Positions 37,569 through 47,500 of a DNA stretch of 64,000 nt are shown piece by piece. The DNA is from Olivibacter sitiensis DSM 17696 (lineage in GTDB: Bacteria > Bacteroidota > Bacteroidia > Sphingobacteriales > Sphingobacteriaceae). How positions within the stretch are numbered: the first letter of the stretch is position 1; every line of letters starts with the position of its first letter. Location: positions 19,918 through 83,917 of the forward strand of contig NZ_ATZA01000020.1 in assembly GCF_000427965.1 (NCBI RefSeq), in the 5' to 3' direction. Under the pieces are notes generated by a model. It was not told the DNA's origin and ran no database searches. It saw only the letters and a program-made list of their open reading frames with translations. Position numbers and translations under genes: made by a program.

Positions 37569-38378
37569 TTATAATATTGGCTTTGAGTCTATAAATTTTG
37601 TTATGGGCTGATGATAGACCGTGGTATAGGGCTCAACGCTGCTTGTCAACCAAACATTTCCCCCAATTACCGAATGATGACCTATTCTGGTCTCGCCCCC
37701 CAGTATGGTAGCACCGGCATAAATAATCACATGATCTTCGATTGTGGGGTGGCGTTGCTTGCCTGCTAAGATTTTATCAACACTTAAAGCTCCCAAGGTC
37801 ACACCTTGATATAATTTAACGTGGTCGCCAATGATGCATGTCTCGCCAATAACCAGGCCCGTACCATGGTCTATATGCAGGTATTTGCCTATGGTGGCCC
37901 CGGGATGTATATCTATCCCAGTTCGTTCATGGGCATATTCCGTTAGAATGCGAGGAATTAAAGGCAGATTTTCTAACCAAAGCTGATGAGCCATTCTATA
38001 TATGCAAATAGCCAGAAAGCCCGGATATGTTCGTATTACTTCTTGAATGCTTTGCGCAGCCGGATCTCCTTCCCACATAGCTTGCGCATCTGTCATCATC
38101 GTTTCGTACAAGCTAGGCAGTGATGCAAAAAAATTCGTTACAATATGGGTATGGTCACAGTTTGAACAATCTTTACTTGTTAATAATAGATCGCAAAGCT
38201 CATTTTCCAAAATCTTAAAATTAGCTTTTAATGCATCTACCGTTATCAATTTTTTTGAATTGCGCTCAGGAAACAGTAAACGGAATACATCCCTAGCCCA
38301 TTCCCATATTCGCACATTGCTTGGCATGTCACGGGCTTCTTGATGCTTTACAAATAAATACTGAAAAAATTCCTCCAT
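37569..38378 (-). CDS. cysE: Serine O-acetyltransferase
   Basis: 269 aa; makes O-acetylserine for cysteine synthesis. An N-terminal SATase helical domain (about 1-140) precedes a left-handed beta-helix of hexapeptide repeats: GIDIHPGATIGKYLHIDHG, IGETCIIGDHVKLYQGVTLG, then a C-terminal VVIYAGATILGGETRIG-type arm. The catalytic His is in HIDHG. The long N-domain fits EpsC-type enzymes. No cysK neighbour. Cysteine supply links loosely to bacillithiol synthesis (bshA) in this genome. Confidence 0.94.
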   Translation of the reverse strand: MEEFFQYLFVKHQEARDMPSNVRIWEWARDVFRLLFPERNSKKLITVDALKANFKILENELCDLLLTSKDCSNCDHTHIVTNFFASLPSLYETMMTDAQAMWEGDPAAQSIQEVIRTYPGFLAICIYRMAHQLWLENLPLIPRILTEYAHERTGIDIHPGATIGKYLHIDHGTGLVIGETCIIGDHVKLYQGVTLGALSVDKILAGKQRHPTIEDHVIIYAGATILGGETRIGHHSVIGGNVWLTSSVEPYTTVYHQPITKFIDSKPIL

Positions 38379-38397
38379 TATCTTTTGTCTTTAGGTG

Positions 38398-38405
38398 CAA
38401 ATATA
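38398..38405 (-). promoter_or_regulatory. -7 box of cysE
   Basis: TATATTTG on the minus strand, 19 nt before the ATG. The -33 element is not clear. The rest of the 239-bp gap up to the DoxX gene holds nothing I can support. Confidence 0.45.
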
Positions 38406-38617
38406 CCACAATCTATATCAACATGGTAGCATTAATTTGTAAAGCGAAGTAGCAAAAATCGGCCAACCGTCACAATGTAGCAGGCTATATTGATTAACGC
38501 CTTGTCGGAAATTAGCTATAATTGCTTGTTCAACGCATAAAAGCCATCAAGATAAATTCGTCGTTATGTCAAAACAAATTGAACTGTCTATGACACTATT
38601 TGAGTTGATCTGTAGGG

Positions 38618-38983
38618 CTATTTCTCATGCCACCAAAGCAATACTGCGAAGTAAACCGCATGAATCAGCTGTGCCTCTATGGCTCCCCAGTTTTCAATGG
38701 AACTGCTACCGAGAATCAAGATGCTCATGAGCGCCAACCCTGCATAAAAGGTGTAACGCAACTGAAAACCAATCAATAACAATAAGCCTATCGCCGCCTC
38801 GATGATGGGCAAGGCATAGCTGAAAGGCGTGACCAAGGCAGCGGGCAACACCGATTTTTCCATACTGCCCACCATCCACTCGCTGAATGCTTGTAGCTTG
38901 GGTAACCTGACTAGTCCGTGTCCCAAGAGCGATATGGCCAAAGGGAGACGGAGAAAGAAAAAATTTAGTTTTTTTGTGTCCAT
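38618..38983 (-). CDS. DoxX family membrane protein
   Basis: 121 aa with four transmembrane helices and DoxX features: LPLAISLLGHGLVRL near the N-terminus, PIIEAAIGLLLLIGFQLR, and a last helix ending AVLLWWHEK. DoxX proteins are linked to quinone/thiosulfate redox and to oxidative stress in several bacteria. It is the final gene of a long minus-strand cluster and follows the ABM gene by 65 bp. Confidence 0.85.
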   Translation of the reverse strand: MDTKKLNFFFLRLPLAISLLGHGLVRLPKLQAFSEWMVGSMEKSVLPAALVTPFSYALPIIEAAIGLLLLIGFQLRYTFYAGLALMSILILGSSSIENWGAIEAQLIHAVYFAVLLWWHEK

Positions 38984-39048
38984 GATAATATTGAATTAAA
39001 AAGTGATTACTCTGCCCGAAAGCGGTAGAAGATTTACTCGCATATTTT

Positions 39049-39861
39049 TTATTGGGATATATCTTTTGCCAGCCAGCGTGTGTCCATTGGATTTGATACA
39101 AAAATACCTTCAATAGCGGCATCCAGTTTCTTCGAATAATCCTGCTCCAAATGCGCTTCATGTACGGCTACGCTTTCCCAGCCCTCTATCAGTGCAAATT
39201 TATTCGGGTCGTCGGCATATTGGAAAATATTGAATCCCAGATTGCCCAGTGCCTGCCTAGCATGAGGAGTTACCTCTGCAATGGCATCGATAAAAGCCTG
39301 TCTCTTCTCAGGTTTGACGTCAAACAACACGATGACATTGCGCTTGCTCTGGTCTTTGGCCGGAACGGGTGTCACCACCGCTGCTGGGACCTCGGGTACC
39401 TCTTTCAGCGCTATGGATGTTATCTCTCCGTCTGCAACCTCTCCTACCACCTCGAGTACTGCTTTTAGGTAATCATATTCCTGATGTTTATCATAGGCCG
39501 CTTTGTTTTCAAATCGTTCAAACCACAAAGCCTGCTGCTTGCCGTCTTCGGGTTGATATAGCGTAAAAGAGAGATTTTCGGGTTCTTGTCGGGAATTGGC
39601 AATATTGGTTTGCATGGTGGAAAGGTATTTTTCCCACTGCCCTTCCTTGATATTGATGACGCCCAACTCCTGAAAGGATTCCGTATCTCCTTCGTTTACC
39701 GTTATCGTATCTGTCTCTGCCGTTTTCTTGTCATTGCTGTTGTTTTCTGAACCACTTCCACAAGCGGCAATAAATGAAAACATAAGCCCACTGGCACATA
39801 AACTAAGCCACTTGGACGACCTTGGTAATGATCTTTGTCCGGTTAGATTTTTCTTCTTCAT
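39049..39861 (-). CDS. Lipoprotein with two antibiotic biosynthesis monooxygenase domains
   Basis: 270 aa from MKKKNLTGQR; an in-frame Met 36 codons earlier lies in repeat sequence and is rejected. The lipobox is IAAC (about residue 34). Two ABM-type dimeric alpha/beta-barrel repeats follow: VINIKEGQWEKYLSTMQT...LWFERFENKAAYDKHQEYDY (about 65-145) and VIVLFDVKPEKRQAFIDAI...LIEGWESVAVHEAHLEQDY (about 175-250). Such domains oxidise quinol-like aromatics or bind related ligands without cofactors. A tandem, membrane-anchored form is unusual. Confidence 0.85.
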   Translation of the reverse strand: MKKKNLTGQRSLPRSSKWLSLCASGLMFSFIAACGSGSENNSNDKKTAETDTITVNEGDTESFQELGVINIKEGQWEKYLSTMQTNIANSRQEPENLSFTLYQPEDGKQQALWFERFENKAAYDKHQEYDYLKAVLEVVGEVADGEITSIALKEVPEVPAAVVTPVPAKDQSKRNVIVLFDVKPEKRQAFIDAIAEVTPHARQALGNLGFNIFQYADDPNKFALIEGWESVAVHEAHLEQDYSKKLDAAIEGIFVSNPMDTRWLAKDISQ

Positions 39862-39906
39862 ATTGATTCTATTTTTGATGTTTTGTTTTTCATTTCTCGT
39901 ATTTCT

Positions 39907-40019
39907 CACGGATATCCACGGATCTTTTCTGTGCCTATCTGTGAGAGATTTTTCACTTTTGTTTCTCACGGATCACACGGATTTGCACAGATTTTTTATT
40001 TATCCGTGCGGATCTATGG
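39907..40019. repeat. Copies of a CACGGAT-type intergenic repeat
   Basis: Two adjacent repeats of a CACGGAT...CACGGAT(C/T)T pattern. The second begins TTTCTCACGGATCACACGG at 39962. A related copy is at 49306-49378 (22 of 24 positions agree over the best block). Similar 'GATCACACGGATT' repeats are scattered in many bacterial genomes; function unknown. Confidence 0.6.
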
Positions 40020-40036
40020 TATATTTTAGTCTCAAT

Positions 40037-41092
40037 TCATGGAATGATTTTTTCATCCTTTAAGTATTTAAATGTTTTCAGGAAGATGCTGAGGCTATCT
40101 CCATTCATTTCGTGGAACCCGAAACGGCGGGCTTTGTTGACATCCAGAAAAGCGTCGTATTCCACGTTAAAGATGAAATCTCCAAATCCCCATTGTACCA
40201 GCCTGTCCAAGGAATAGGGGCGCAGCTGGTGCTTTTTGGCGATCGCTGCCCACAGCTCTTTTTTTCCGGGCATGTACTCCCGAAGTGAAAAGGTCTGCGG
40301 TTCGGCCACCTCCACGCCAAAAAACTCACCGAACTTGGGCCAGAGCTGCGACCAGCGGAACACATCGCCGTTGGTAACGTTGAAGATTTCCTTGTCGGCC
40401 TCATTATTCAGTGCAGCCCATTCCAATGATTTCGAGAGAATTTCTGTCCCAGTGACATTCACCAGCACCTCATAGGCCTTTGGCGAGCCGGGAAAGCGCA
40501 TGGGAATACCCTCTTCCTTGCACAGGGTAGCGTATACGGCAATCAGGTTGGACAGGTTCATGGGATTGCCGATGGTAAAACCAATGACGATATCGGGACG
40601 TATGGCCGTCCATGACCAACTCTTGCCTTCCGATTGCGTACGTAGGAAATCCTCCTGATCGTAATAGAAATTGGGCGTGATGCTTCGGGGATCAGTTTCA
40701 TAGGCCGGAGTCTTATAGATGCCCAGATGTGCACCGTAGGCCTTGCCGCCCTGTATGAACAGGATGCGCTTAAGCTTGGGAGCCACTTTTTCCAAACCGA
40801 GAACCAGGTTCTTGAGCAGTTTCAGGTTGGCCTCCGACTGCTCGTAAGGATCTTGCTTTTCGGTATAGGCCGTGAAGAATACATGAGTTACCTGCTTCAG
40901 TTTTTCCCCTGTTTCCGAAAGCGAGTCGCTATCGTTGAGGTCCAAGGGTACGAATTGTGCCTCGGTCTCATAGTGCAGCTCGCTGCGGGTGGTGGCGATC
41001 ACGTCCCAGTTTTCCTGTGCCGTCAGGTGGTCTACCAGGTTTTTTCCGATGATGCCATTAGCTCCGACAATTAATGCTGTTTGTTGTTTCAT
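40037..41092 (-). CDS. SDR family (PRISE-like) NAD(P)-dependent oxidoreductase
   Basis: 351 aa, extended/atypical short-chain dehydrogenase. The nucleotide motif is GANGIIGKNL (about residues 9-18). The pattern YKTPAYETDPRSITPNFYYDQEDFL and WSWTAIRPDIVIGF resembles progesterone 5-beta-reductase/iridoid synthase-like (PRISE) enzymes that reduce enones. The Tyr-x-x-x-Lys of classical SDRs is not evident, as expected for PRISE enzymes. In the AraC-controlled block, directly after the MFS gene. Confidence 0.85.
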   Translation of the reverse strand: MKQQTALIVGANGIIGKNLVDHLTAQENWDVIATTRSELHYETEAQFVPLDLNDSDSLSETGEKLKQVTHVFFTAYTEKQDPYEQSEANLKLLKNLVLGLEKVAPKLKRILFIQGGKAYGAHLGIYKTPAYETDPRSITPNFYYDQEDFLRTQSEGKSWSWTAIRPDIVIGFTIGNPMNLSNLIAVYATLCKEEGIPMRFPGSPKAYEVLVNVTGTEILSKSLEWAALNNEADKEIFNVTNGDVFRWSQLWPKFGEFFGVEVAEPQTFSLREYMPGKKELWAAIAKKHQLRPYSLDRLVQWGFGDFIFNVEYDAFLDVNKARRFGFHEMNGDSLSIFLKTFKYLKDEKIIP

Positions 41093-41104
41093 GGTATTGT
41101 GTTG

Positions 41105-42289
41105 TTAATAGGCGTTTTCTGATAACGCTATTTGTTTTTCGTGCTTTTGCTTCTGTGTTCTGTTGAAAAGGAGTAGGACTACTATACCGAACAGGACCAT
41201 GCCGATGCCGACTAATAGTGGTGAGGCCATGCTAAACCCAGCGTCGATGGGTAATCCACCCCAATACGCACCCAGTGCGTTGCCAATGTTAAATGCCGCT
41301 TGAGTGAGCGATGCCCCCAACATTTCGGCTCCCTTGGCCGTGCGTATCATAAGCAATTGTATGGGCGAGGCCAGGGAAAAGGTGACGGCACCGGTCACGA
41401 AGGTCATGAACAGCGTTGCTCCTTTGTAAGGGGCTGCGAAGTAATTGATCGACAGGCACAGGACAATTCCCATCAAGATGAAAAGACAAGCCCTCGAAGG
41501 GGGCATGCTATCCGCCATCTTGCCTCCTATGAAGTTGCCCAACACCATACCTGCGCCTGCCAGTATCATAATATAGGGTATCCAATCTGCATCAAAGCGA
41601 GTCACATTGATCATCATGGGTGCGATATAACTCAGCCAGGAGAACAATCCTCCGGTGCCGATGGCCGTCATCAGGATGAGCAAAAGAGCCTCGGGGCGCT
41701 TGAATAGGTTCAGCTCCGACCGTATACCGCCGCTATTTTGTGAGGATAGCGCAGGCATCCACAGCGAGATCGCCGCCAAGGTGAGCAAACCAATCAAAGC
41801 TATTACACCAAAGGTAAGACGCCAAGAGAAATAGTGCCCGATATAGGTGCCCAACGGTACCATCAAGAGGTTGGCAAAGGTGAGCCCGGAGAACATGATG
41901 GAGATGGCTTGTGCTTCCTTTCCTTTTTCGGCCAATCTACCTGCCACCACGGACCCGATCCCGAAAAAGGCCCCATGGGGCAGTCCGCTCAGCAACCTTG
42001 CCAATAGCATCGTGTGGTAATTTGATGAAAGTGCCGATAAAGCATTGAATACGGTAAAGATCAGCATCAGTATCAGGAGTATCCGCTTGGGCGGATACTT
42101 CGCCGTAAAGGTAACCAGTGTGGGTGCCCCAATTACCACGCCCAGGGCATAGGCAGAGATCAGGTGGCCCGCCTCCGGAATGCTGATGCGCAAGCTGGAC
42201 GAGATATCGGGCAGCAAGCCCATCATCACAAACTCGGTGGTACCTATACCGAGACCTCCTATGGCAAGGGAAATATGACTTTTTTTCAT
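41105..42289 (-). CDS. MFS transporter, DHA1 (AraJ/YdhP-like) family
   Basis: About 394 aa from MKKSHISLAI; a Met four codons earlier is possible. Twelve transmembrane helices and drug:H+ antiporter-1 signatures such as GLGIGTTEFVMMGLLPDI (start), LLARLLSGLPHGAFFGIGS (helix 4-5, motif C-like) and FGVIALIGLLTL are present. It would export a small hydrophobic compound or sugar. Preceded by the aldo-keto reductase gene and followed by the SDR gene (12 bp). Confidence 0.9.
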   Translation of the reverse strand: MKKSHISLAIGGLGIGTTEFVMMGLLPDISSSLRISIPEAGHLISAYALGVVIGAPTLVTFTAKYPPKRILLILMLIFTVFNALSALSSNYHTMLLARLLSGLPHGAFFGIGSVVAGRLAEKGKEAQAISIMFSGLTFANLLMVPLGTYIGHYFSWRLTFGVIALIGLLTLAAISLWMPALSSQNSGGIRSELNLFKRPEALLLILMTAIGTGGLFSWLSYIAPMMINVTRFDADWIPYIMILAGAGMVLGNFIGGKMADSMPPSRACLFILMGIVLCLSINYFAAPYKGATLFMTFVTGAVTFSLASPIQLLMIRTAKGAEMLGASLTQAAFNIGNALGAYWGGLPIDAGFSMASPLLVGIGMVLFGIVVLLLFNRTQKQKHEKQIALSENAY

Positions 42290-42361
42290 CCTCGTATCCA
42301 AATGATTTTGCCTTTAGGCATGTTTACTCGATCAATTTTTCTAAATGATACGTCGTAGTGT

Positions 42362-43309
42362 CTATTTGCTCGCGTCGTCCAGCAGTTCCACATCTTCTGC
42401 ATTCAGATGTAGCTGGGTAGCGGCAAACAGGGTATCCAACTGGCTCAAGCTCGTGGCGCTGGCAATGGGTGCACCGATTCCTGGTTTTGCTAGTAGCCAC
42501 GCCAAGGCAACGGAAGCCTGTGAAGTGCCGTGCTTTTCGGAAACCTTGTCCAAGGCCGCCAACACGGCCAATCCTTTCTCATTAAGGTATTTTTTCAAGT
42601 CACCGCCACGGACGCTCTTGCCCAAGTCCGCTTCGCTGCGGTATTTTCCGGTCAGGAATCCTGCCGCCAAAGACCAGTAGGGAAATACCGTCAGTCCAAA
42701 TTCAGCTACAATAGGGGCGTATTCTGTTTCATATTTTGTACGTTCCACCAGGTTGTAGTGTGGCTGCAAGGCCTGGTACAGTGGGTATGAACCGCTTAGG
42801 CCCAACTCGATGGATTTTTTGAGACGATCTGCAGGGACATTGGATGCCGCTATATAGCGCACCTTGCCTTCGGCAATGAGGTCGGCATAGGCGCCCAGGT
42901 AGTCTTCCACGGGCACGTCACCTTCGTCAATATGCGTATAGTAGAGGTCTATGGTATCCAACTGAAGTCGCCTAAGGGAATCTTCGGCGGCTTGCTTGAT
43001 GTATTCCGGCTTCAATCCCTTCCGGCCATCGCCAAAATCCCAGCCTACCTTGGTGGCCACGACGATGTTGTCCTTGTCGCCGCGCTTCTTGAGCCATTTG
43101 CCGATGATAGTTTCCGACTCGCCGCCCTTGTTGCCTTCGCCCCAGGCGGAATAGACATCGGCTGTATCGATGAAGTTCCCACCCTTGTCAATAAAAGCGT
43201 CGAGTATTTCAAAAGACTTTGGCTCATCCAATGTCCAGCCAAATACGTTTCCGCCCAGGTTGATGCGGCTTACTTCCAAATCTGTTTTTCCTATTTTTAT
43301 TTTGCTCAT
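42362..43309 (-). CDS. Aldo/keto reductase
   Basis: 315 aa, TIM barrel. The catalytic tetrad residues appear as DTADVYSAWGEG (Asp and Tyr near 50-55), KVGWDFG (Lys near 85) and YYTHIDEGD (His near 125). NADPH-binding GSxxK-like segments are less clear near the C-terminus. Similar to YajO/YghZ-type reductases of aldehydes and ketones. Between the MFS gene and the RND adaptor gene, same strand. Confidence 0.93.
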   Translation of the reverse strand: MSKIKIGKTDLEVSRINLGGNVFGWTLDEPKSFEILDAFIDKGGNFIDTADVYSAWGEGNKGGESETIIGKWLKKRGDKDNIVVATKVGWDFGDGRKGLKPEYIKQAAEDSLRRLQLDTIDLYYTHIDEGDVPVEDYLGAYADLIAEGKVRYIAASNVPADRLKKSIELGLSGSYPLYQALQPHYNLVERTKYETEYAPIVAEFGLTVFPYWSLAAGFLTGKYRSEADLGKSVRGGDLKKYLNEKGLAVLAALDKVSEKHGTSQASVALAWLLAKPGIGAPIASATSLSQLDTLFAATQLHLNAEDVELLDDASK

Positions 43310-43350
43310 GATATGATGTTTTTCGTGGTTAACAATTTCATAATTAAAAA

Positions 43351-44511
43351 TTACTGTAGCCCAACCTGCAAGAGCGCACCATCCCTGATTTCTTCCGAAG
43401 CGTTTTTGATGATGGTATCCTTATACTGTAAATTCCCGAATACCTCGGCCATTTCTTCCGAAGTATTGCCATCCTTGACGGGAACCCAAACGGTTTTTCC
43501 GTTGCTGACTTTGATCACATAGATACCCTGCGTGCTGTTAAGTACCGCCGTTTTGGGAACAACCAATGCCTTTTGGGATGACTCAAGGGATAGTTGTACT
43601 TCGGCAATCATGCCGGGCACAAGCCGACCGTCACGGTTGTCCACGTCCATCTCGGTACGTTGCGAGCGAATACCCTCGTCCAGTGCACCTGCGTTGCGAC
43701 TTACCTTGGCCTCAAATTCCTCGCCGGGCAGTGTGGGAACGGTAAATTTGACCTGTTGCCCCTGCTTTAGGTAAGGCGCATAGTTTTGCGGCACACCGAC
43801 GGTCAAGCGTAGTTTCTGATCATCTTTCAGCGAAAAAACCGGCAGCTCCGAGCCTTTTCCCGAAGGGCCCACATAGGCGCCGGCACTGACATTCCTTGCC
43901 GATATGACTCCGGAAAACGGCGCTCGTATTTCCAGATATTGTCTCATATTGCTCACTTCGTTTTGCGAAGCTTTTGCCGATTCAAATCGGGCGTAATCGG
44001 CATCTCTTTTTGCCAGCGCCACATCGAGGTCATTGGGAGATACGGTGCCGGGTGTTTTACTGGTTTCCAGTAAACGTTCATAGGTGGCCTTGCTGGAAAT
44101 CCAGGCTGCTTCTGCCGCTTTCAGGTTGGCGGTCTGGGCGTCGAACTGTGAGCTGATCTCGGGCGCCTCCAAGGTAGCCAACAAGGCTCCTGCCTGCACC
44201 CGGCTGCCCGCATCAACATAGAGCTTCTTCACAAAGCTATTGACCTTGGCATAGAGGTCTACCTGGTTAAAAGCAATGAGTTCCCCGGGAAGCCGCACCT
44301 GGGACTGTATCTGCTGCTCGCTCAGTACAAATGTTTCTACCCCGGCGCTATCCGTAGGCTGGCCTGCTTCCTTGGCCTCCTTTTCCTCGCTATTTTTTCC
44401 CTCCCTGTTACAGGATTGGATGCCAAGCACCGAAAGCGCAAAAAGCATCCCAAGAAATAATTCCTTCAGCCATTTTCTGTTGCTATGTATCGTCTTTGTT
44501 TTCATCATCAT
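43351..44511 (-). CDS. RND efflux membrane fusion (periplasmic adaptor) lipoprotein
   Basis: 386 aa. A signal peptide with Cys near residue 34 (LGIQSC) makes it a lipoprotein. The HlyD/AcrA layout is present: lipoyl half-motifs (LPGELIAFNQVDLYAKVNSF, and IRAPFSGVISARNVSAGAYV), a coiled-coil hairpin between them (about 120-190), a beta-barrel domain and a membrane-proximal domain. It bridges the RND permease and the outer membrane channel. It overlaps the permease gene by 4 bp (44508-44511). Confidence 0.93.
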   Translation of the reverse strand: MMMKTKTIHSNRKWLKELFLGMLFALSVLGIQSCNREGKNSEEKEAKEAGQPTDSAGVETFVLSEQQIQSQVRLPGELIAFNQVDLYAKVNSFVKKLYVDAGSRVQAGALLATLEAPEISSQFDAQTANLKAAEAAWISSKATYERLLETSKTPGTVSPNDLDVALAKRDADYARFESAKASQNEVSNMRQYLEIRAPFSGVISARNVSAGAYVGPSGKGSELPVFSLKDDQKLRLTVGVPQNYAPYLKQGQQVKFTVPTLPGEEFEAKVSRNAGALDEGIRSQRTEMDVDNRDGRLVPGMIAEVQLSLESSQKALVVPKTAVLNSTQGIYVIKVSNGKTVWVPVKDGNTSEEMAEVFGNLQYKDTIIKNASEEIRDGALLQVGLQ

Positions 44512-47500
44512 CTCTCGTTTTCCGTTTGATTTTTGTCATAAAATCTGCTGTCCTCATTGTCGGGATTCAGGGAAACCGATTCAATGGTTGATTTTCCCTG
44601 CACCCACGCAAAAACGGAAGGCAAAAGCAAAAGCGTTGCAAACGTGGACACCGTCAATCCTCCGATCACGGCCCGGCCAAGTGGAGAAACCTGATCTCCG
44701 GCATCGCCGAAGCCGATAGCCATTGGTATCATTCCGGCTACCATCGCAATCGCCGTCATCAATATGGGGCGGAAACGGATGGATGCCGCTTCCCTTGCCG
44801 CCAGCAGGGCATCGCCGTTGTTTTTCAACCGCAGTTCCTCAGCATTGGTAATCAACAGTACCGAATTGGAAATGGATACCCCCACGGCCATGATGATGCC
44901 CATGTAAGATTGCAGGTTGAGGGTGGAGCCGGTACAGAAAAGCAGCAGCAGGGAGCCCGTCAGTACGGCGGGCACCGTGGACAGTACCACCAACGACAAC
45001 TTGAAGGACTGGAAATTGGCAGCCAGCATCAGGAAAATCACCAAGATGGCCACTACCAGTCCCGATGACAGGTTGTCGAACGTTTCTTCCAGCACATTGG
45101 TCAGCCCAATCTGCTCAATAGTTGTTCCTTTTGGCGGCGTATCCAGTGATGCTATTGCTTCACGTACACCGCGAGAGGCAGTTCCCAAATCCACGTCACT
45201 CAGATTGGCGGTAACGGTGACGTTTGGCAAAGCGCCCAGGTTATCAATTTGTCCCAGTGTTTTTCCTTTCTGAAGGGTAGCCACATCGCCCAGTACCGGC
45301 CGCAGGGAATTGCTATTGAGCGGTATGTTGTACAGGTCTTCCATATTTGCCATTTTATACTCCGGCACTTCTACCTGTATGTTGTACGGGAAATTACTCT
45401 TGGGGTCTACCCAGAACAGTTTGGCAGTAAACCTGGACGAGGAGGTGGACGCCACCAATGCATCTGCCACGCTTTTGGCGTCTGTATTCAATTGGGCCGC
45501 CCTGACGCGGTCTATGTTAATATCCACTACGGGGTATTCCAGGGATTGGGCAATCTGCACGTCCCGAAGATAGGGCAGCTCTTTGAGCGCAGCTTCCACC
45601 TTTTTTGCCTGTAAGATGCTCTGTTGCTTATCCCTGCCACTGATCCTTACTTCGACGGGAGTCGGCGAGCCCAGGCTCAGCACCTTATCGGTCAGTTCTA
45701 TCGGCTCGAAGGACAGCTTTACTTCCGGCATTTTTTCGGCAACTTCTTTTCTTATCTTTTCCTTGAGCTCCTCTATATCCACGTCGTAGTCTTCTTGCAA
45801 TGCCAGCTGCATCAACGCTTCATGTGGCCCGGCCGTCCATACGTAAAGGGAGGCCACGATAAACTGTGCGGGATTGGTGCCGATGTACGTGGAATTGATG
45901 GCCACATTTTCCTTGCCCACAATATCTTCGATGATTTCCGTCAGCTGTAGCGCTGCCTTTTCGGTCTTTTCGATACGTGTGCCGTCCGGTGCTCGCAACC
46001 TTACCTGCAGCTGGCTGGAATTTGCCCTTGGCAGCACATCCTCGCCAACGTGGCTAACCAACAACCAGGCAAGCAACGAGGTCAGCAGCAATGTAACCAG
46101 TACCAACGGTTTTCTATAGGGGAGCAGCCGTGAGATAAATTTCATGTAGGCTATGCGTAACCTTTCAAAAAGGTCGAGTTTCCCGTCTCCGTCGTAATCA
46201 TCGCTACCCGACAATTCTGACCTGCTTTTTACGTGTTCTTTCTTCGGATGTACCTTCATCAGGTAGTTGGCGATGACGGGCACAAAGGTCTGGGAAAGCA
46301 GGTAAGAGAATATCATGGAAAAACCGATGGCAAGGGCAAGCGGAAAGAACAGCGATCCGGAAATCCCCTCCATTGTAAGGGCGAGCGCAAATACGGCCAG
46401 AATACATAGCAATATCAATAATTTCGGGAATGCAATTTCCCGGCAGGCATCCCATATGGCCCTTGCCTTGGATTTGCCCATATCCAGATGCTGGTGGATG
46501 TTCTCAATGGTTACCGTACTTTCGTCCACCAATATCCCGATGGCCAATGCCAGGCCGCTCAGGGTCATGATGTTGATGGTTTGCCCGAAAAGATGCAGGA
46601 ATAGTACTCCTGAAATGATGGATGCCGGTATGGTCATGATAACGATCAATGCACCCCGCCAGTCTTTCAGAAACAACAATACCATAAGTCCGGTAAGCAA
46701 GGCCCCAATCAAAGCCTCTTCAATCAAGCTTTTTACCGAATTGATGACATAGACCGACTGGTCAAACTCATAGGAGAGTTGCACACCATCGGGCAACTGT
46801 TCCTGCAACCTTGGCAAGTCCCTTTTGATGTTCTGCACCACGTCCCAGGTGGAGGCATCTGCCGATTTTGCGATGGCCAGGTAGGTGGAGCGTTTTTTAT
46901 TGATGAGGGCATAGCCAACGGTTATATCGGTTCCGTCCGTCACGGTAGCTACGTCTTTGAGGTACACGTTCTGCACGGATTGCTTGAAAAGTGGAATGTT
47001 GCGTATTTCGTCCAGGTTTTGCACGGTGGCATTGGTACGGGCCAGGTAATTGAGATCTTCCATCCGGATATTACCGGAAGCGGATGTTTGCGTGTTCTGG
47101 CTCAGTACCTCCACAATCTGGTCGGGCGATAGGTTATATGCCTTTAGCTTGGAGGGGTCTATATTGATCTCGATGGTACGCAGATTGGCCCCAATGGCGG
47201 GGCTCGATACCAGACCGGGTATGGCGATCAATGAGGGCCTGACAAACTGCTGCGTGATATCCAGCAATTCATTGATGGGCTTGTCTCCACTGACGATCAA
47301 TTGCCCAATGGGTATGGTAGAGGCATCGAAACGTATCAGAAAAGGGGGCTGTGTGGCGGGCGGGAAGGCCATCTGGATACGGGCAACAAAACTGGCCAGC
47401 TCGCCGGATGCTTGCGCCATATCCGTCCCCGGGAAAAAGGACAGCTTCATAATAGTCAGCCCCTGTATGTTCTTCGTCTCGATACTTTTTATACCGTTCA

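Noticed and set aside
38565..38729. A plus-strand frame MSKQIELSMTLFEL... antisense to the DoxX gene end.
   Set aside because: It runs mostly antisense to a well-supported DoxX gene and shows no family pattern.
39862..39969. N-terminal 36-codon extension of the ABM lipoprotein.
   Set aside because: The extension is repeat sequence and would hide the lipoprotein signal peptide that starts at the downstream Met.
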